Assembly (NCBI GenBank): GCA_019420275.1
Contig: JAHZHN010000010.1
Coordinates: 32,425 to 96,424 of the forward strand
Origin: Clostridiales bacterium
Lineage (GTDB): Bacteria > Bacillota > Clostridia > Lachnospirales > Lachnospiraceae
Direction of reading: 5' to 3'
Length of the DNA stretch: 64,000 nucleotides
In this document: positions 51,496-59,196 of the stretch, in pieces
Layout of the letters: every line of letters starts with the position of its first letter
Numbering within the stretch: position 1 is the first letter of the stretch
The notes under the pieces: model-generated
The model's input: only the letters and a program-made list of their open reading frames with translations
Told to the model about the DNA's origin: nothing
The model's database searches: none
Translations under genes and position numbers: made by a program

Positions 51496-52854
51496 CTATT
51501 TCTGTTCCTGATTATTTTGTTTTTTCAATTCCAGCATATCCCCAATTCTTACAAATGGAATATAAATTACAATTGCTACTACAAGGTTGATCAGCTGAAC
51601 AATCGCCCCATTAATGGAACCTGAGAATAACAACCCTGATAAAATTGGCGGAACCGTCCAAGGTACATTATTGGCAATCACATCAATAAATCCAATTTTT
51701 GTAAAGAACACCGCAATATAAAAGCAGACTGGCTGTACAACAACAAACGGAATCAGATAAATCGGATTCAGGATAATCGGCAGACCAAATGTAATCGGCT
51801 CAGAAATATTGAAAATAGCTGGTGCAAGTGCAATCTTTGTGACCTGCTTATTGTGTTTGATCTTTGAAAAAATCAAAATTGCCAAAACAGGCGCCAAAGC
51901 AAATGTTCCTGCAGCGATTGTAGAATAATTCATAAACATTGTTGTATATAAGTGGTGTGCCGTTCCAAGTACGTTTTCATTTCCGGCAATATCCCATGTC
52001 ATTCCAAAAATCGGGCTCCAGATAGATGATGGATGAATTCCAAACCACTGGAACAATGGCCATGTAATCTGTGAAATCAGGGCAAATGCCGCTGTTTTTG
52101 AAATTGCCATTGCCGGTTTCTGCAGAAGTGACAAAAACAACTCCGGAAGAGACTCGTGCGCAAATGTATTACACAAAGCTGTTGCTATAATAAATACAAG
52201 TAATGTCAGAAGCCCCGGAATCAAAGATTCAAAACTTCGCGCAACTGCAGGAGGAACAGATGACGGCATTTTAATTGTAATATTCTTTTGAGAAAGCTTA
52301 TTGTAAAGTAAAACTGCTACACCAGAGATGATCAAACCTGCAAAAATTCCCTGCTGTCCCAGGAAATTGGAATTCACGATTCCATCAATCTGGGTACTGG
52401 CTCCATTGATCTCTGTGGTAAAAGACCATGGGAGACAGATAAAGAATGCTGCTGTTGCATACAATACGGAGTTCATATGCTCCTTATTCTTTCTAAAATA
52501 ACGTTTTGACAACATATTGGCAAAAATAATAACAACAAGAAGAGCATTAATTGACATAGATCCTCTGGTAAATGCGTTGCACAGCTCCTGTCCCTTTAAC
52601 AGCCCTGATGCGAGTCCGGAAGCCTGAAAAGCATCCGCAGAACCAAAAATCATCTTTCCAATATTCAATCCGCTTTCACCGAAGATAATTCCACTCGGAT
52701 CCAGAAATACTGAACTGATCATTGTTGTAAATCCAGCTAGAAGGGTCAAAGATGCAACCAGCACAAAGGAATCCCTTAGTGTCAATAACAATTTATTTCC
52801 TGCAATCTTACTAACAACTTCTGTAAATTTTGCCGTAAACTTTTTTGTATCCAT
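51496..52854 (-). CDS. PTS transporter, lactose/cellobiose-family IIC component
   Basis: 452 aa membrane channel with about ten helices. Family segments include a His-containing FNISEPITFGLPIILNPIYLIPF and the upstream IIFSKIKHNKQVTKIALAPA. It forms the sugar translocating unit for a beta-linked disaccharide or aryl-beta-glucoside. The ATG follows AAAGGAG-like GGAGAGGAAC; it is 11 nt after IIB. Confidence 0.93.
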   Translation of the reverse strand: MDTKKFTAKFTEVVSKIAGNKLLLTLRDSFVLVASLTLLAGFTTMISSVFLDPSGIIFGESGLNIGKMIFGSADAFQASGLASGLLKGQELCNAFTRGSMSINALLVVIIFANMLSKRYFRKNKEHMNSVLYATAAFFICLPWSFTTEINGASTQIDGIVNSNFLGQQGIFAGLIISGVAVLLYNKLSQKNITIKMPSSVPPAVARSFESLIPGLLTLLVFIIATALCNTFAHESLPELFLSLLQKPAMAISKTAAFALISQITWPLFQWFGIHPSSIWSPIFGMTWDIAGNENVLGTAHHLYTTMFMNYSTIAAGTFALAPVLAILIFSKIKHNKQVTKIALAPAIFNISEPITFGLPIILNPIYLIPFVVVQPVCFYIAVFFTKIGFIDVIANNVPWTVPPILSGLLFSGSINGAIVQLINLVVAIVIYIPFVRIGDMLELKKQNNQEQK

Positions 52855-52865
52855 GTTCCTCTCCT

Positions 52866-53165
52866 TTAGTTTTCTCCCTGTTCAATCTTATCTGCCAGCA
52901 TATTTCCATCCATGGAACCAAATTCCTGAACAGACATCAAATATACTTTTTTGTCTGGATAATCTTCTTCCACCTGTTCCTTTGCCCATGCAATCTGAGG
53001 AGCAAGTAAAATAACATCCGCTTCTTCTACGACAGAATCCAGAGATCCAAAATCCATAGCTTCTACTTCAACATCATCTCTTCCTCTTTCCTTGTAGGCT
53101 TCACTTATTTTATTTGCTAATAAACTTGTTGAAAAACCTCCACTGCAAAACAGATACACTTTCAT
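52866..53165 (-). CDS. PTS transporter, lactose/cellobiose-family IIB component
   Basis: 99 aa. Starts MKVYLFCSGGFSTSLLANKI with Cys7 as phospho-acceptor, followed by ADVILLAPQIAWAKEQV. ATG at 53165 has GGAATGG upstream; a longer in-frame reading of 12 codons lacks support. First gene of the operon behind the operator-covered promoter. Confidence 0.93.
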   Translation of the reverse strand: MKVYLFCSGGFSTSLLANKISEAYKERGRDDVEVEAMDFGSLDSVVEEADVILLAPQIAWAKEQVEEDYPDKKVYLMSVQEFGSMDGNMLADKIEQGEN

Positions 53166-53211
53166 AATAACACCATTCCTTTCTTTGTTCGTTTCTCTCA
53201 ACTATGACTAT

Positions 53212-53240
53212 ATTATATACTCATTTTTTATATTTGTCTA
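53212..53240 (-). promoter_or_regulatory. Promoter of the beta-glucoside PTS operon, -35 inside an operator
   Basis: Minus-strand -35 TAGACA (53240-53235), 17-nt spacer, perfect -10 TATAAT (53217-53212). The -35 hexamer is half of the palindrome TGTCTAGACA at 53235-53244, so a bound repressor would block the polymerase. Confidence 0.85.
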
Positions 53241-53296
53241 GACATATTTTTAAAAATGTTTGTATTTTTTTGAATTTCAATAAATTTGTCTAGACA
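53235..53296. promoter_or_regulatory. Two identical palindromic GntR operators
   Basis: TTTGTCTAGACAT-type palindromes (core TGTCTAGACA) occur at 53235-53244 and 53287-53296, 52 bp (about five helix turns) apart. Further half-sites lie at 53328-53337 (ATGTAGACAT), 53357-53366 (AGTATAGACA) and around 53377-53384 (TGTCTAT). HutC-subfamily GntR regulators bind such TAGAC-type palindromes, and the adjacent gene encodes one. Confidence 0.82.
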
Positions 53297-53320
53297 TTTA
53301 TTAGATTTCTATTTCAAATC

Positions 53321-53349
53321 TTGCGTTATGTAGACATTTGTGATATATT
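53321..53349 (+). promoter_or_regulatory. Promoter of the GntR regulator gene
   Basis: TTGCGT (53321-53326), 17-nt spacer with a TAGACAT half-site, TATATT (53344-53349), with another operator-like half-site just after it; suggests autoregulation. Confidence 0.6.
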
Positions 53350-53402
53350 ATTAAAAGTATAGACATATTTTAAATTTGTCTATGTTATTAAGGAGGACGA
53401 CT

Positions 53403-54122
53403 ATGGAACCGAAATATATCCAGATTTATAAAAAAATGAAACAACGTATTTTCGACCATAAATACCAGGCCAATCAACAGCAGCTTCCCAATGAAATGAC
53501 GTTATGCGAGGAATTTAACTGCAGCCGTATGACAATAAAAAAAGCTTTGGATCTGCTCGTGATGGACGGACTCATTTATCGAAAAAAAGGAAAAGGGACT
53601 TTTGTTCTTCCCCAAGGGGCTCTTTCTTCCAAAATCAACATTCAGGAAGATCATATTTTAGGACTCACAAACTCTTCTAAAAAAGAGGTAACTTCTAAAA
53701 TTCTAGATTTTCAATTAAAATTTTCCGATGATATCATCGCCGAAAAACTGGGAATTCACGTCAATGATCCGGTCTATGATATTCATCGTCTCCGTCTAAT
53801 CAATGAAAGCCCTTATGTTTTGGAACGTACGTATATGAGTACTTCTCTGATTCCCGGGCTGGACATGGATGTATTAAATCATTCTGTTTACGATTATATT
53901 GAACAAACGCTGAAATATAAAATTGCTGGTTTTCTAAGAATTACAAGAGCGGACTGCAGCAATAAAACCGATCAAAAATATTTAAAATTAAAAGAAACCG
54001 AACCTGTTTTAGAAGTCGAGCAGGTTGCTTATCTGGACAACGGCACCCCTTTTGAGTATTCTTTTTCCCGCCATCGATATGACCGGTTCGAATTCTTTTC
54101 CCGGTCTGTCCGGCATAATTAA
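53403..54122 (+). CDS. GntR-family (HutC-type) regulator of the PTS operon
   Basis: 239 aa. N-terminal winged helix-turn-helix (about 1-70): QLPNEMTLCEEFNCSRMTIKKALDLLVMDGLIYRKKGKGTFV. C-terminal UTRA ligand domain (about 85-235) with YDIHRLRLINESPYVLERTYM and LEVEQVAYLDNGTPFEYSFSRHRYDRFEF. ATG at 53403 has AAGGAGG seven bases upstream; nine codons of in-frame extension would overlap it. It is divergent from the PTS operon and likely responds to an imported sugar phosphate. Confidence 0.93.
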   Translation: MEPKYIQIYKKMKQRIFDHKYQANQQQLPNEMTLCEEFNCSRMTIKKALDLLVMDGLIYRKKGKGTFVLPQGALSSKINIQEDHILGLTNSSKKEVTSKILDFQLKFSDDIIAEKLGIHVNDPVYDIHRLRLINESPYVLERTYMSTSLIPGLDMDVLNHSVYDYIEQTLKYKIAGFLRITRADCSNKTDQKYLKLKETEPVLEVEQVAYLDNGTPFEYSFSRHRYDRFEFFSRSVRHN

Positions 54123-54138
54123 GAAAACAGCCTAAAGA

Positions 54139-54180
54139 AAAACAGGGCAATATGATCGGAAAATCATACTGCCCTGTTTT
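54139..54180 (+). terminator. Terminator after the GntR gene
   Basis: AAAACAGGGC/GCCCTGTTTT (54139-54148 with 54171-54180) with an inner ATGAT/ATCAT stem and one mismatch; strong and symmetric, 16 nt after the stop. Confidence 0.9.
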
Positions 54181-54206
54181 CTTTATTCTTCCTGAATTTT
54201 TCCATA

Positions 54207-54236
54207 AAAAAGCAGCTGCTTTCGCAGCCGCTTTTT
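54207..54236 (-). terminator. Terminator of the amino acid ABC operon
   Basis: AAAAAGC-A-GCTGC paired with GCAGC-C-GCTTTTT (54207-54219 with 54224-54236), loop TTTC, one mismatch; directly after the ATPase stop codon, with a U-rich end on the minus strand. Confidence 0.88.
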
Positions 54237-54959
54237 TTATAATACTTTACTTAAAAACTCTTTTGTTCTTTCTTCTTTCGGATGGTCAAAAATCTGTTCC
54301 GGCGTTCCTTCTTCCAGAATGACTCCCCCATCCATAAACAAAACACGATCCGCCACTTCTTTGGCAAATCCCATCTCATGAGTTACAACTACCATCGTCA
54401 TACCTTCCTGAGCAAGCTGTTTCATAACTTCCAGAACTTCTCCAACCATTTCCGGATCCAGCGCGGATGTCGGTTCATCAAACAGTATAACTTCCGGTGA
54501 CACCGCCAGAGACCGGGCAATTGCCACACGCTGTTTCTGTCCTCCAGACAGCTGCGCCGGATAATTATCCGCTTTATCACCAACTCCAACTCGATTTAAA
54601 AGCTCCATCGCCTTCTCCTTGGCCTCTTTCTCACTGTACATCTTATGACGGATTGGAGCCAGAGTCACATTTTCCAAGATGGTCAGATGCGGAAACAGGT
54701 TAAAGTGCTGGAATACCATGCCAACCCTTTTTCTCAGGTCATCAATATCCAGATCCTTATCCATCAGATTCGTTCCGCCGATGGTAATTTCTCCTTTTGT
54801 AGGAGTTTCCAAAAGATTCAGGCATCGCAGAAATGTACTCTTCCCTGATCCGGACGCACCGATGACACAGACACATTCTCCTTTGCCGATATGACAGTCA
54901 ATTCCTTTTAACACTTCCAGCTTTCCGAAATATTTATGTAAATCTTTAACGTATATCAC
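54237..54959 (-). CDS. Polar amino acid ABC transporter, ATP-binding protein
   Basis: 240 aa of GlnQ type. Walker A GASGSGKST, Q-loop VFQHFNLF, signature LSGGQKQR and Walker B VILFDEPTSALD are all present. I choose a GTG at 54959, 11 bases after AAAGGAG, giving the family start M-I-Y-V-K-D-L-H-K-Y-F-G; an ATG nine codons earlier lacks a ribosome site. It overlaps the permease end by 14 nt. No NIL domain is present, so it is not a MetN-type methionine ATPase. Confidence 0.93.
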   Translation of the reverse strand: MIYVKDLHKYFGKLEVLKGIDCHIGKGECVCVIGASGSGKSTFLRCLNLLETPTKGEITIGGTNLMDKDLDIDDLRKRVGMVFQHFNLFPHLTILENVTLAPIRHKMYSEKEAKEKAMELLNRVGVGDKADNYPAQLSGGQKQRVAIARSLAVSPEVILFDEPTSALDPEMVGEVLEVMKQLAQEGMTMVVVTHEMGFAKEVADRVLFMDGGVILEEGTPEQIFDHPKEERTKEFLSKVL

Positions 54960-55632
54960 TTTGTCTGAGTCTCCTTTCAAATGCATTCAGCCCAATGGTC
55001 AGTATTTTTACCAACACATAGTAAATTAACGCACACCCGATCAAAGGCACAAACATGATATAGGTTCTGGAAACAATAAAATCAGATGCCTTTGTCAGAT
55101 CCTGAATTGCAACGTATCCAAGGATCGCCGTTTCTTTGATCAATACGATAAATTCATTTCCCAGAGCAGGCAGGATATTTTTTACCGCCTGCGGAAGAAT
55201 GATATATCTCATTGTTTCTGTATAAGACAAACCAAGAGAACGACCCGCTTCCATCTGCCCCTTATCAACTGCCATGATTCCGGCACGGATAATTTCTGCC
55301 ACATACGCAGAGCTGTTAATACCGAATGTTACAATTCCTGCAACCATCCCCATCTGTGTCTGGAAAACCAGGAAATAAATGATCAATAACTGTACAACGG
55401 TAGGTGTTCCGCGAATAATGTCAATATAAATATTGGCGATCACCGAAAATATTGTCTTTTTCCCTTTTCTTACCTCCGTCATCTTCATCAATGCCAAAAT
55501 CATACCAAGAAGAATTCCAAGTAAAACGGCAGCAATGGATACGCCGATAGTAACCGTCAGACCATCCAAAAACATTTTATAACGATCTGCTTCTATAAAT
55601 ACCTGATAAATATCTGATTGTAACTGCTCCAT
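54946..55632 (-). CDS. Polar amino acid ABC transporter, permease
   Basis: 228 aa with about five membrane helices and the EAA loop GRSLGLSYTETMRYIILPQA. The RGTPTVVQLLIIYF segment is typical of His/Glu/Gln (HAAT) permeases. A single permease gene suggests a homodimer. Next to two binding-protein genes. Confidence 0.93.
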   Translation of the reverse strand: MEQLQSDIYQVFIEADRYKMFLDGLTVTIGVSIAAVLLGILLGMILALMKMTEVRKGKKTIFSVIANIYIDIIRGTPTVVQLLIIYFLVFQTQMGMVAGIVTFGINSSAYVAEIIRAGIMAVDKGQMEAGRSLGLSYTETMRYIILPQAVKNILPALGNEFIVLIKETAILGYVAIQDLTKASDFIVSRTYIMFVPLIGCALIYYVLVKILTIGLNAFERRLRQSDIR

Positions 55633-55655
55633 TTCAAAAAGCCTTTCTTAAATAA

Positions 55656-56417
55656 TTACTGTCCAATGTACTCTTTCACCAGCTTGTCAAAAGTTCCATC
55701 ATCTTTCATTTCTTTTAATGCATCATTGATCGCATCTTTTAATTTTGTGTTGCCTTTCTGCACTGCAAATGCATACTCTTCATCATCAAATAAATCTTTT
55801 ACAACTTCCAGTCCTTTATTTGCTTTTACAAATTCCTGTGCAGGATTTGCATCAATGATCACAACATCAGATCCGCCCTTTTTCAAATCCATAACGGCAT
55901 CCACACCTTTTTTAAATCTCTTTACATTAGAATCTTTGATATCATCTGTTGCAAGAAGATCTCCTGTTGTTCCTTCCTGAACTGCAATGGTTAATCCTTC
56001 CAGATCATCTGATGATTTAATGCTTCCTCCCTGTTTCTGAATCACATACTGTTTTGCTGTATAGTAAGAATCTGTGAAATCTACCTGTCTTTCTCTTTCT
56101 TTTGTTACTGTCATTCCCGCTGCGATCACATCAAGATTTCCTGATTCCATAGAACCGATCAAAGACTTGAATTCCATATTTTTGATTTCTACCTTAGATC
56201 CAATCTTCTTTCCAACTTCTTTCATAACGGCCATATCAAAACCATCAACATCTCCGTCATCATTCACATACTCAAACGGCGGGAATTCGGCATTGGTTCC
56301 TACTACGATTGTATCTGGAATCTCTCCTCCGTCTGCTGTTTCTTTTTTACCGCATCCGGTAAATAACATGGATGCTGCTAAAACTCCTGCCAGGGCAACT
56401 GTTAAAAATTTTCTCAT
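55656..56417 (-). CDS. Amino acid ABC transporter substrate-binding lipoprotein (family 3)
   Basis: 253 aa. Lipoprotein signal with lipobox LFTGC (cleavage before Cys). Family 3 signatures FPPFEYVNDDGDVDGFDMAVMKEVGKKIG and VIAAGMTVTKERERQVDFTDSYY are clear. It would bind a polar amino acid outside the membrane and feed the permease. The ATG at 56417 has AAGGAG upstream; an adjacent in-frame GTG is less likely. Confidence 0.93.
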   Translation of the reverse strand: MRKFLTVALAGVLAASMLFTGCGKKETADGGEIPDTIVVGTNAEFPPFEYVNDDGDVDGFDMAVMKEVGKKIGSKVEIKNMEFKSLIGSMESGNLDVIAAGMTVTKERERQVDFTDSYYTAKQYVIQKQGGSIKSSDDLEGLTIAVQEGTTGDLLATDDIKDSNVKRFKKGVDAVMDLKKGGSDVVIIDANPAQEFVKANKGLEVVKDLFDDEEYAFAVQKGNTKLKDAINDALKEMKDDGTFDKLVKEYIGQ

Positions 56418-56432
56418 CACTTTTTCTCCTTC

Positions 56433-57251
56433 TTAAAATAATGGTACGACTGCTCCGTCGTAATTGTCATTGATATATTCCTTTACAGTATCACTTTTCA
56501 AAGCCTTGATCAAAGCTTTGATGGATTCTTTTTTCTCATCTCCTTTGCGGACTGCGATTACATTTCCATAAGTCTTGGCACCAACAGAATTCTTATCCTC
56601 TACCGCAAGGGCATCTTCGTTTACTTTCAGTCCTGCTTCAATTGCATAATTTCCATTAATGACCGCGAGATCCACATCTTCGATCGAACGAGGAAGCTGA
56701 GCAGCCTCAATTTCTTCAATCTCCAGATTTTTTGGATTCTTCACAATATCCTTCTTTGTCGCTGTCAGCCCTGCATCTTCTTTGAGGGTGATCAGTCCCT
56801 CAGACTGAAGAAGCAAAAGAGCTCTCGCTTCGTTGGTTGTATCATTTGGTACTGCCACCGTTGCGCCATCTTTCAGACTCTTCAGGGATTTTGTTTTTCC
56901 TGGAAAAATTCCAAATGGCTCATAATGAATCATTGCCGCAGATACAAGATTTGTGCCTTTTTCTTCATTAAAGTTCTTGAGATATGTCTCATGCTGGAAA
57001 TAGTTCGCATCCAGATCTCCTGCATCCAGCGCCGTGTTCGGCTGTACATAATCAGAATACTCCTTGATCTCCAGCTTATATCCTTCTTTCTCCAGTTCTC
57101 CCTCTGCTGCCTTGAGAATATCCGCGTGAGGCGAAGGACTTGCTCCAATTACAATGGTCTTGGAATCGCCGCTGTCTTTTTTAGAACCGCAGCCTGCAAA
57201 TAATCCAAAGCACGCCGTCAGGCAAAGTACCACTGCCAATACTTTTTTCAT
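56433..57251 (-). CDS. NlpA/MetQ-family substrate-binding lipoprotein
   Basis: 272 aa with lipobox FAGC and the NlpA/MetQ body: TIVIGASPSPHADILKAA, YVQPNTALDAGDLDANYFQHETYL, VAVPNDTTNEARALLLLQ, VDLAVINGNYA. MetQ proteins bind methionine and normally work with MetN and MetI. Here no metN or metI is present; the only transporter parts downstream are a family 3 (HAAT-type) permease and ATPase. Either it shares that permease or it acts with a distant MetNI. Confidence 0.9.
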   Translation of the reverse strand: MKKVLAVVLCLTACFGLFAGCGSKKDSGDSKTIVIGASPSPHADILKAAEGELEKEGYKLEIKEYSDYVQPNTALDAGDLDANYFQHETYLKNFNEEKGTNLVSAAMIHYEPFGIFPGKTKSLKSLKDGATVAVPNDTTNEARALLLLQSEGLITLKEDAGLTATKKDIVKNPKNLEIEEIEAAQLPRSIEDVDLAVINGNYAIEAGLKVNEDALAVEDKNSVGAKTYGNVIAVRKGDEKKESIKALIKALKSDTVKEYINDNYDGAVVPLF

Positions 57252-57316
57252 ATTCTTCTCTCCTTTTTTCTTTTTCCATACATTTTCTTCATTAATGTAT
57301 AGTATATTTTAGTATT

Positions 57317-58360
57317 TTACAATACTTTTCGAAAGATTTCAAATGCTGAGGGCAATGCATAGGTATTTTCCAAATCTTTTTTATAAATCCATTGAAAATA
57401 CCCGGTGGAAACCGTTTTTTCCAGTCTCACTTTAACTCCCTGCATATGCCACTCCACATGGCTGAAAATATGTTTCCCTTTTCCTGCGGGCTGCAGCTTG
57501 TCCGCCTCAATTCCCCATCTTTGAAGCTGTTCTTCGATTTCTTCCATATCCAATCTGCCCGGGACATTTGGAAATTCCCACAAACCGGCCAGGAGTCCTT
57601 TCTCAGCTCTTTTATGCAGAGCAACCTTATCCTCAGTTTCCATGAGAAAAACTGTTTTATACTCTTTTCTTCGCGCTTTTTTAGGTTTCTTTACAGGAAG
57701 CTGATCAATCCGGTCTTCTTTATATGCTCTGCATACCGTATCCCATGGACATCGCTCACAGAGAGGTTTCCCATTTGGAATGCATACAATTGCTCCAAGT
57801 TCAATAAGGGCCTGATTGAAATCTCCCGGACGGTCTTTTGGAATATATTCCTGAATACGTTTCCCCATCTCTTTTTTTGTTTTTTCCTTTAGGATGTCGG
57901 AATCATCTCCCCAAAGTCTTGAAAGCACCCGCATGACATTACCGTCTACTGCCGGCACCTGAAGATCAAAAGCAATAGATCCGATTGCCCCCGCTGTATA
58001 GGCTCCTATCCCATTTAAAGATAACAATGCATCATAATCACCAGGGATTTTCCCATTGTATTCTTTTACTATCTTTTGCGCTGCTGTCTTAAGATTCCTG
58101 GCTCTGTTATAATAACCAAGACCTTCCCACATCTTCATCAGCCTCTCATCATCGGCAGCTGCCAGATCCTGAACTTCTGGAAATGCCTCCATAAAACGAT
58201 CAAAATAAGGCTTTACCGCCTCTACCCGTGTCTGCTGCAGCATAATTTCTGAAACCCAGATTCTGTAAGGATCTTTATTTTCTCTCCAAGGAAGTATCCT
58301 CTTGTTATAATCATACCAATGAAGCAGGGATCCTGTTAAATCATAGCGTTCTTTTTCCAT
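57317..58360 (-). CDS. mutY: A/G-specific adenine DNA glycosylase
   Basis: 347 aa base-excision repair enzyme that removes adenine opposite 8-oxoguanine. Catalytic Glu38 (SEIMLQQT), helix-hairpin-helix LNGIGAYTAGAIGSIAF with Asp139 (PAVDGNVMRV), and the iron-sulfur cluster Cys193, Cys201, Cys204, Cys210 (spacing 7-2-5, one more than E. coli). The C-terminal 120 residues form the NUDIX-like 8-oxoG-recognition domain. Confidence 0.94.
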   Translation of the reverse strand: MEKERYDLTGSLLHWYDYNKRILPWRENKDPYRIWVSEIMLQQTRVEAVKPYFDRFMEAFPEVQDLAAADDERLMKMWEGLGYYNRARNLKTAAQKIVKEYNGKIPGDYDALLSLNGIGAYTAGAIGSIAFDLQVPAVDGNVMRVLSRLWGDDSDILKEKTKKEMGKRIQEYIPKDRPGDFNQALIELGAIVCIPNGKPLCERCPWDTVCRAYKEDRIDQLPVKKPKKARRKEYKTVFLMETEDKVALHKRAEKGLLAGLWEFPNVPGRLDMEEIEEQLQRWGIEADKLQPAGKGKHIFSHVEWHMQGVKVRLEKTVSTGYFQWIYKKDLENTYALPSAFEIFRKVL

Positions 58361-58416
58361 ATTTTATCCTTTCCAGTTTGATCCGCTCTTATTATAGCAA
58401 AAGAAGATTCAGTATG

Positions 58417-59127
58417 CTATGAAAACCCTTTGCCAACTGCTATGCAGCAGACATAGATTTCCTCAGCTCCCAGTTGGAGCAAAGCCTGCGCAACCCCCTC
58501 GACAGTCGCCCCGGTTGTGTAAATATCATCTACAATTAAAATTCTGGCCGGAAATCCTGACTTTTTATAAATTTTTTCTTCTCCTCGAAACGCGCGGCTC
58601 AGATTCTTTTTTCTCTGTGCCGGATTCAGGTTTTTTTGGGGTTTTGTATCATGAATTCGCTTTACTAGCTGCGGTTCCATCGGACATCCTATAATTTCTG
58701 CAATTCCTCGGGCAAAAATCTCTGCCTGATTAAACCCTCTTTTCCGATATTTCCTTGAATGCATCGGAACCGGGACTACCACATCCGGATGAATCCTTTT
58801 TAGCTGACGGCCTCTGCGCCGTCTTATCTCCTTAAGATAAAAGTCTGCATATTCTCTCTTATTCTTATATTTTATAGCAGACAGAGAACTTCTAACCGGT
58901 TCTTCATATACACAAAGCCCTATATTTCTAACAAATTTTCTTGGATATTTTCTGCAGTCCTGGCAGTATTCTTCTTCATCATGATCCAGCGGTTTTCCGC
59001 AGCAGCAGCAAAGCGGTTCGTGAAGAAAGATATCCTTTTTCCTGCATTTTTCACATAGATCCTGCCCTTTTTCCAGAATTTCTTTCTGACAGAGAGGGCA
59101 AATTGACGGATACAGAAATGACAACAT
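58417..59127 (-). CDS. ComF-family phosphoribosyltransferase-like protein
   Basis: 236 aa. Two N-terminal Cys pairs (SICPLC, LCEKC, then CCCCGKPL and YCQDC) form the zinc finger of ComF proteins; the C-terminal domain has the PRPP-binding loop ILIVDDIYTTGAT. ComF is a helper of DNA uptake, but many non-competent bacteria carry it, so a competence role is not assured. The ATG at 59127 is placed seven bases after AGGAGG; an ATG two codons earlier is too close. Confidence 0.9.
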   Translation of the reverse strand: MLSFLYPSICPLCQKEILEKGQDLCEKCRKKDIFLHEPLCCCCGKPLDHDEEEYCQDCRKYPRKFVRNIGLCVYEEPVRSSLSAIKYKNKREYADFYLKEIRRRRGRQLKRIHPDVVVPVPMHSRKYRKRGFNQAEIFARGIAEIIGCPMEPQLVKRIHDTKPQKNLNPAQRKKNLSRAFRGEEKIYKKSGFPARILIVDDIYTTGATVEGVAQALLQLGAEEIYVCCIAVGKGFS

Positions 59128-59167
59128 CGACATGCCTCCTTGATTGAATTGTTGTTTAGAAGTGATC

Positions 59168-59196
59168 AAAAAGGCGCCGTCTATTATTGCGGCGCC
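59168..59196 (-). terminator. Terminator with the dnaB stop codon in its loop
   Basis: GGCGCCG/CGGCGCC stem (59173-59179 with 59190-59196), ten-base loop, then U5 on the minus strand. The loop carries the TAA stop of dnaB and the 5' arm encodes the final residues of DnaB. Confidence 0.88.
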
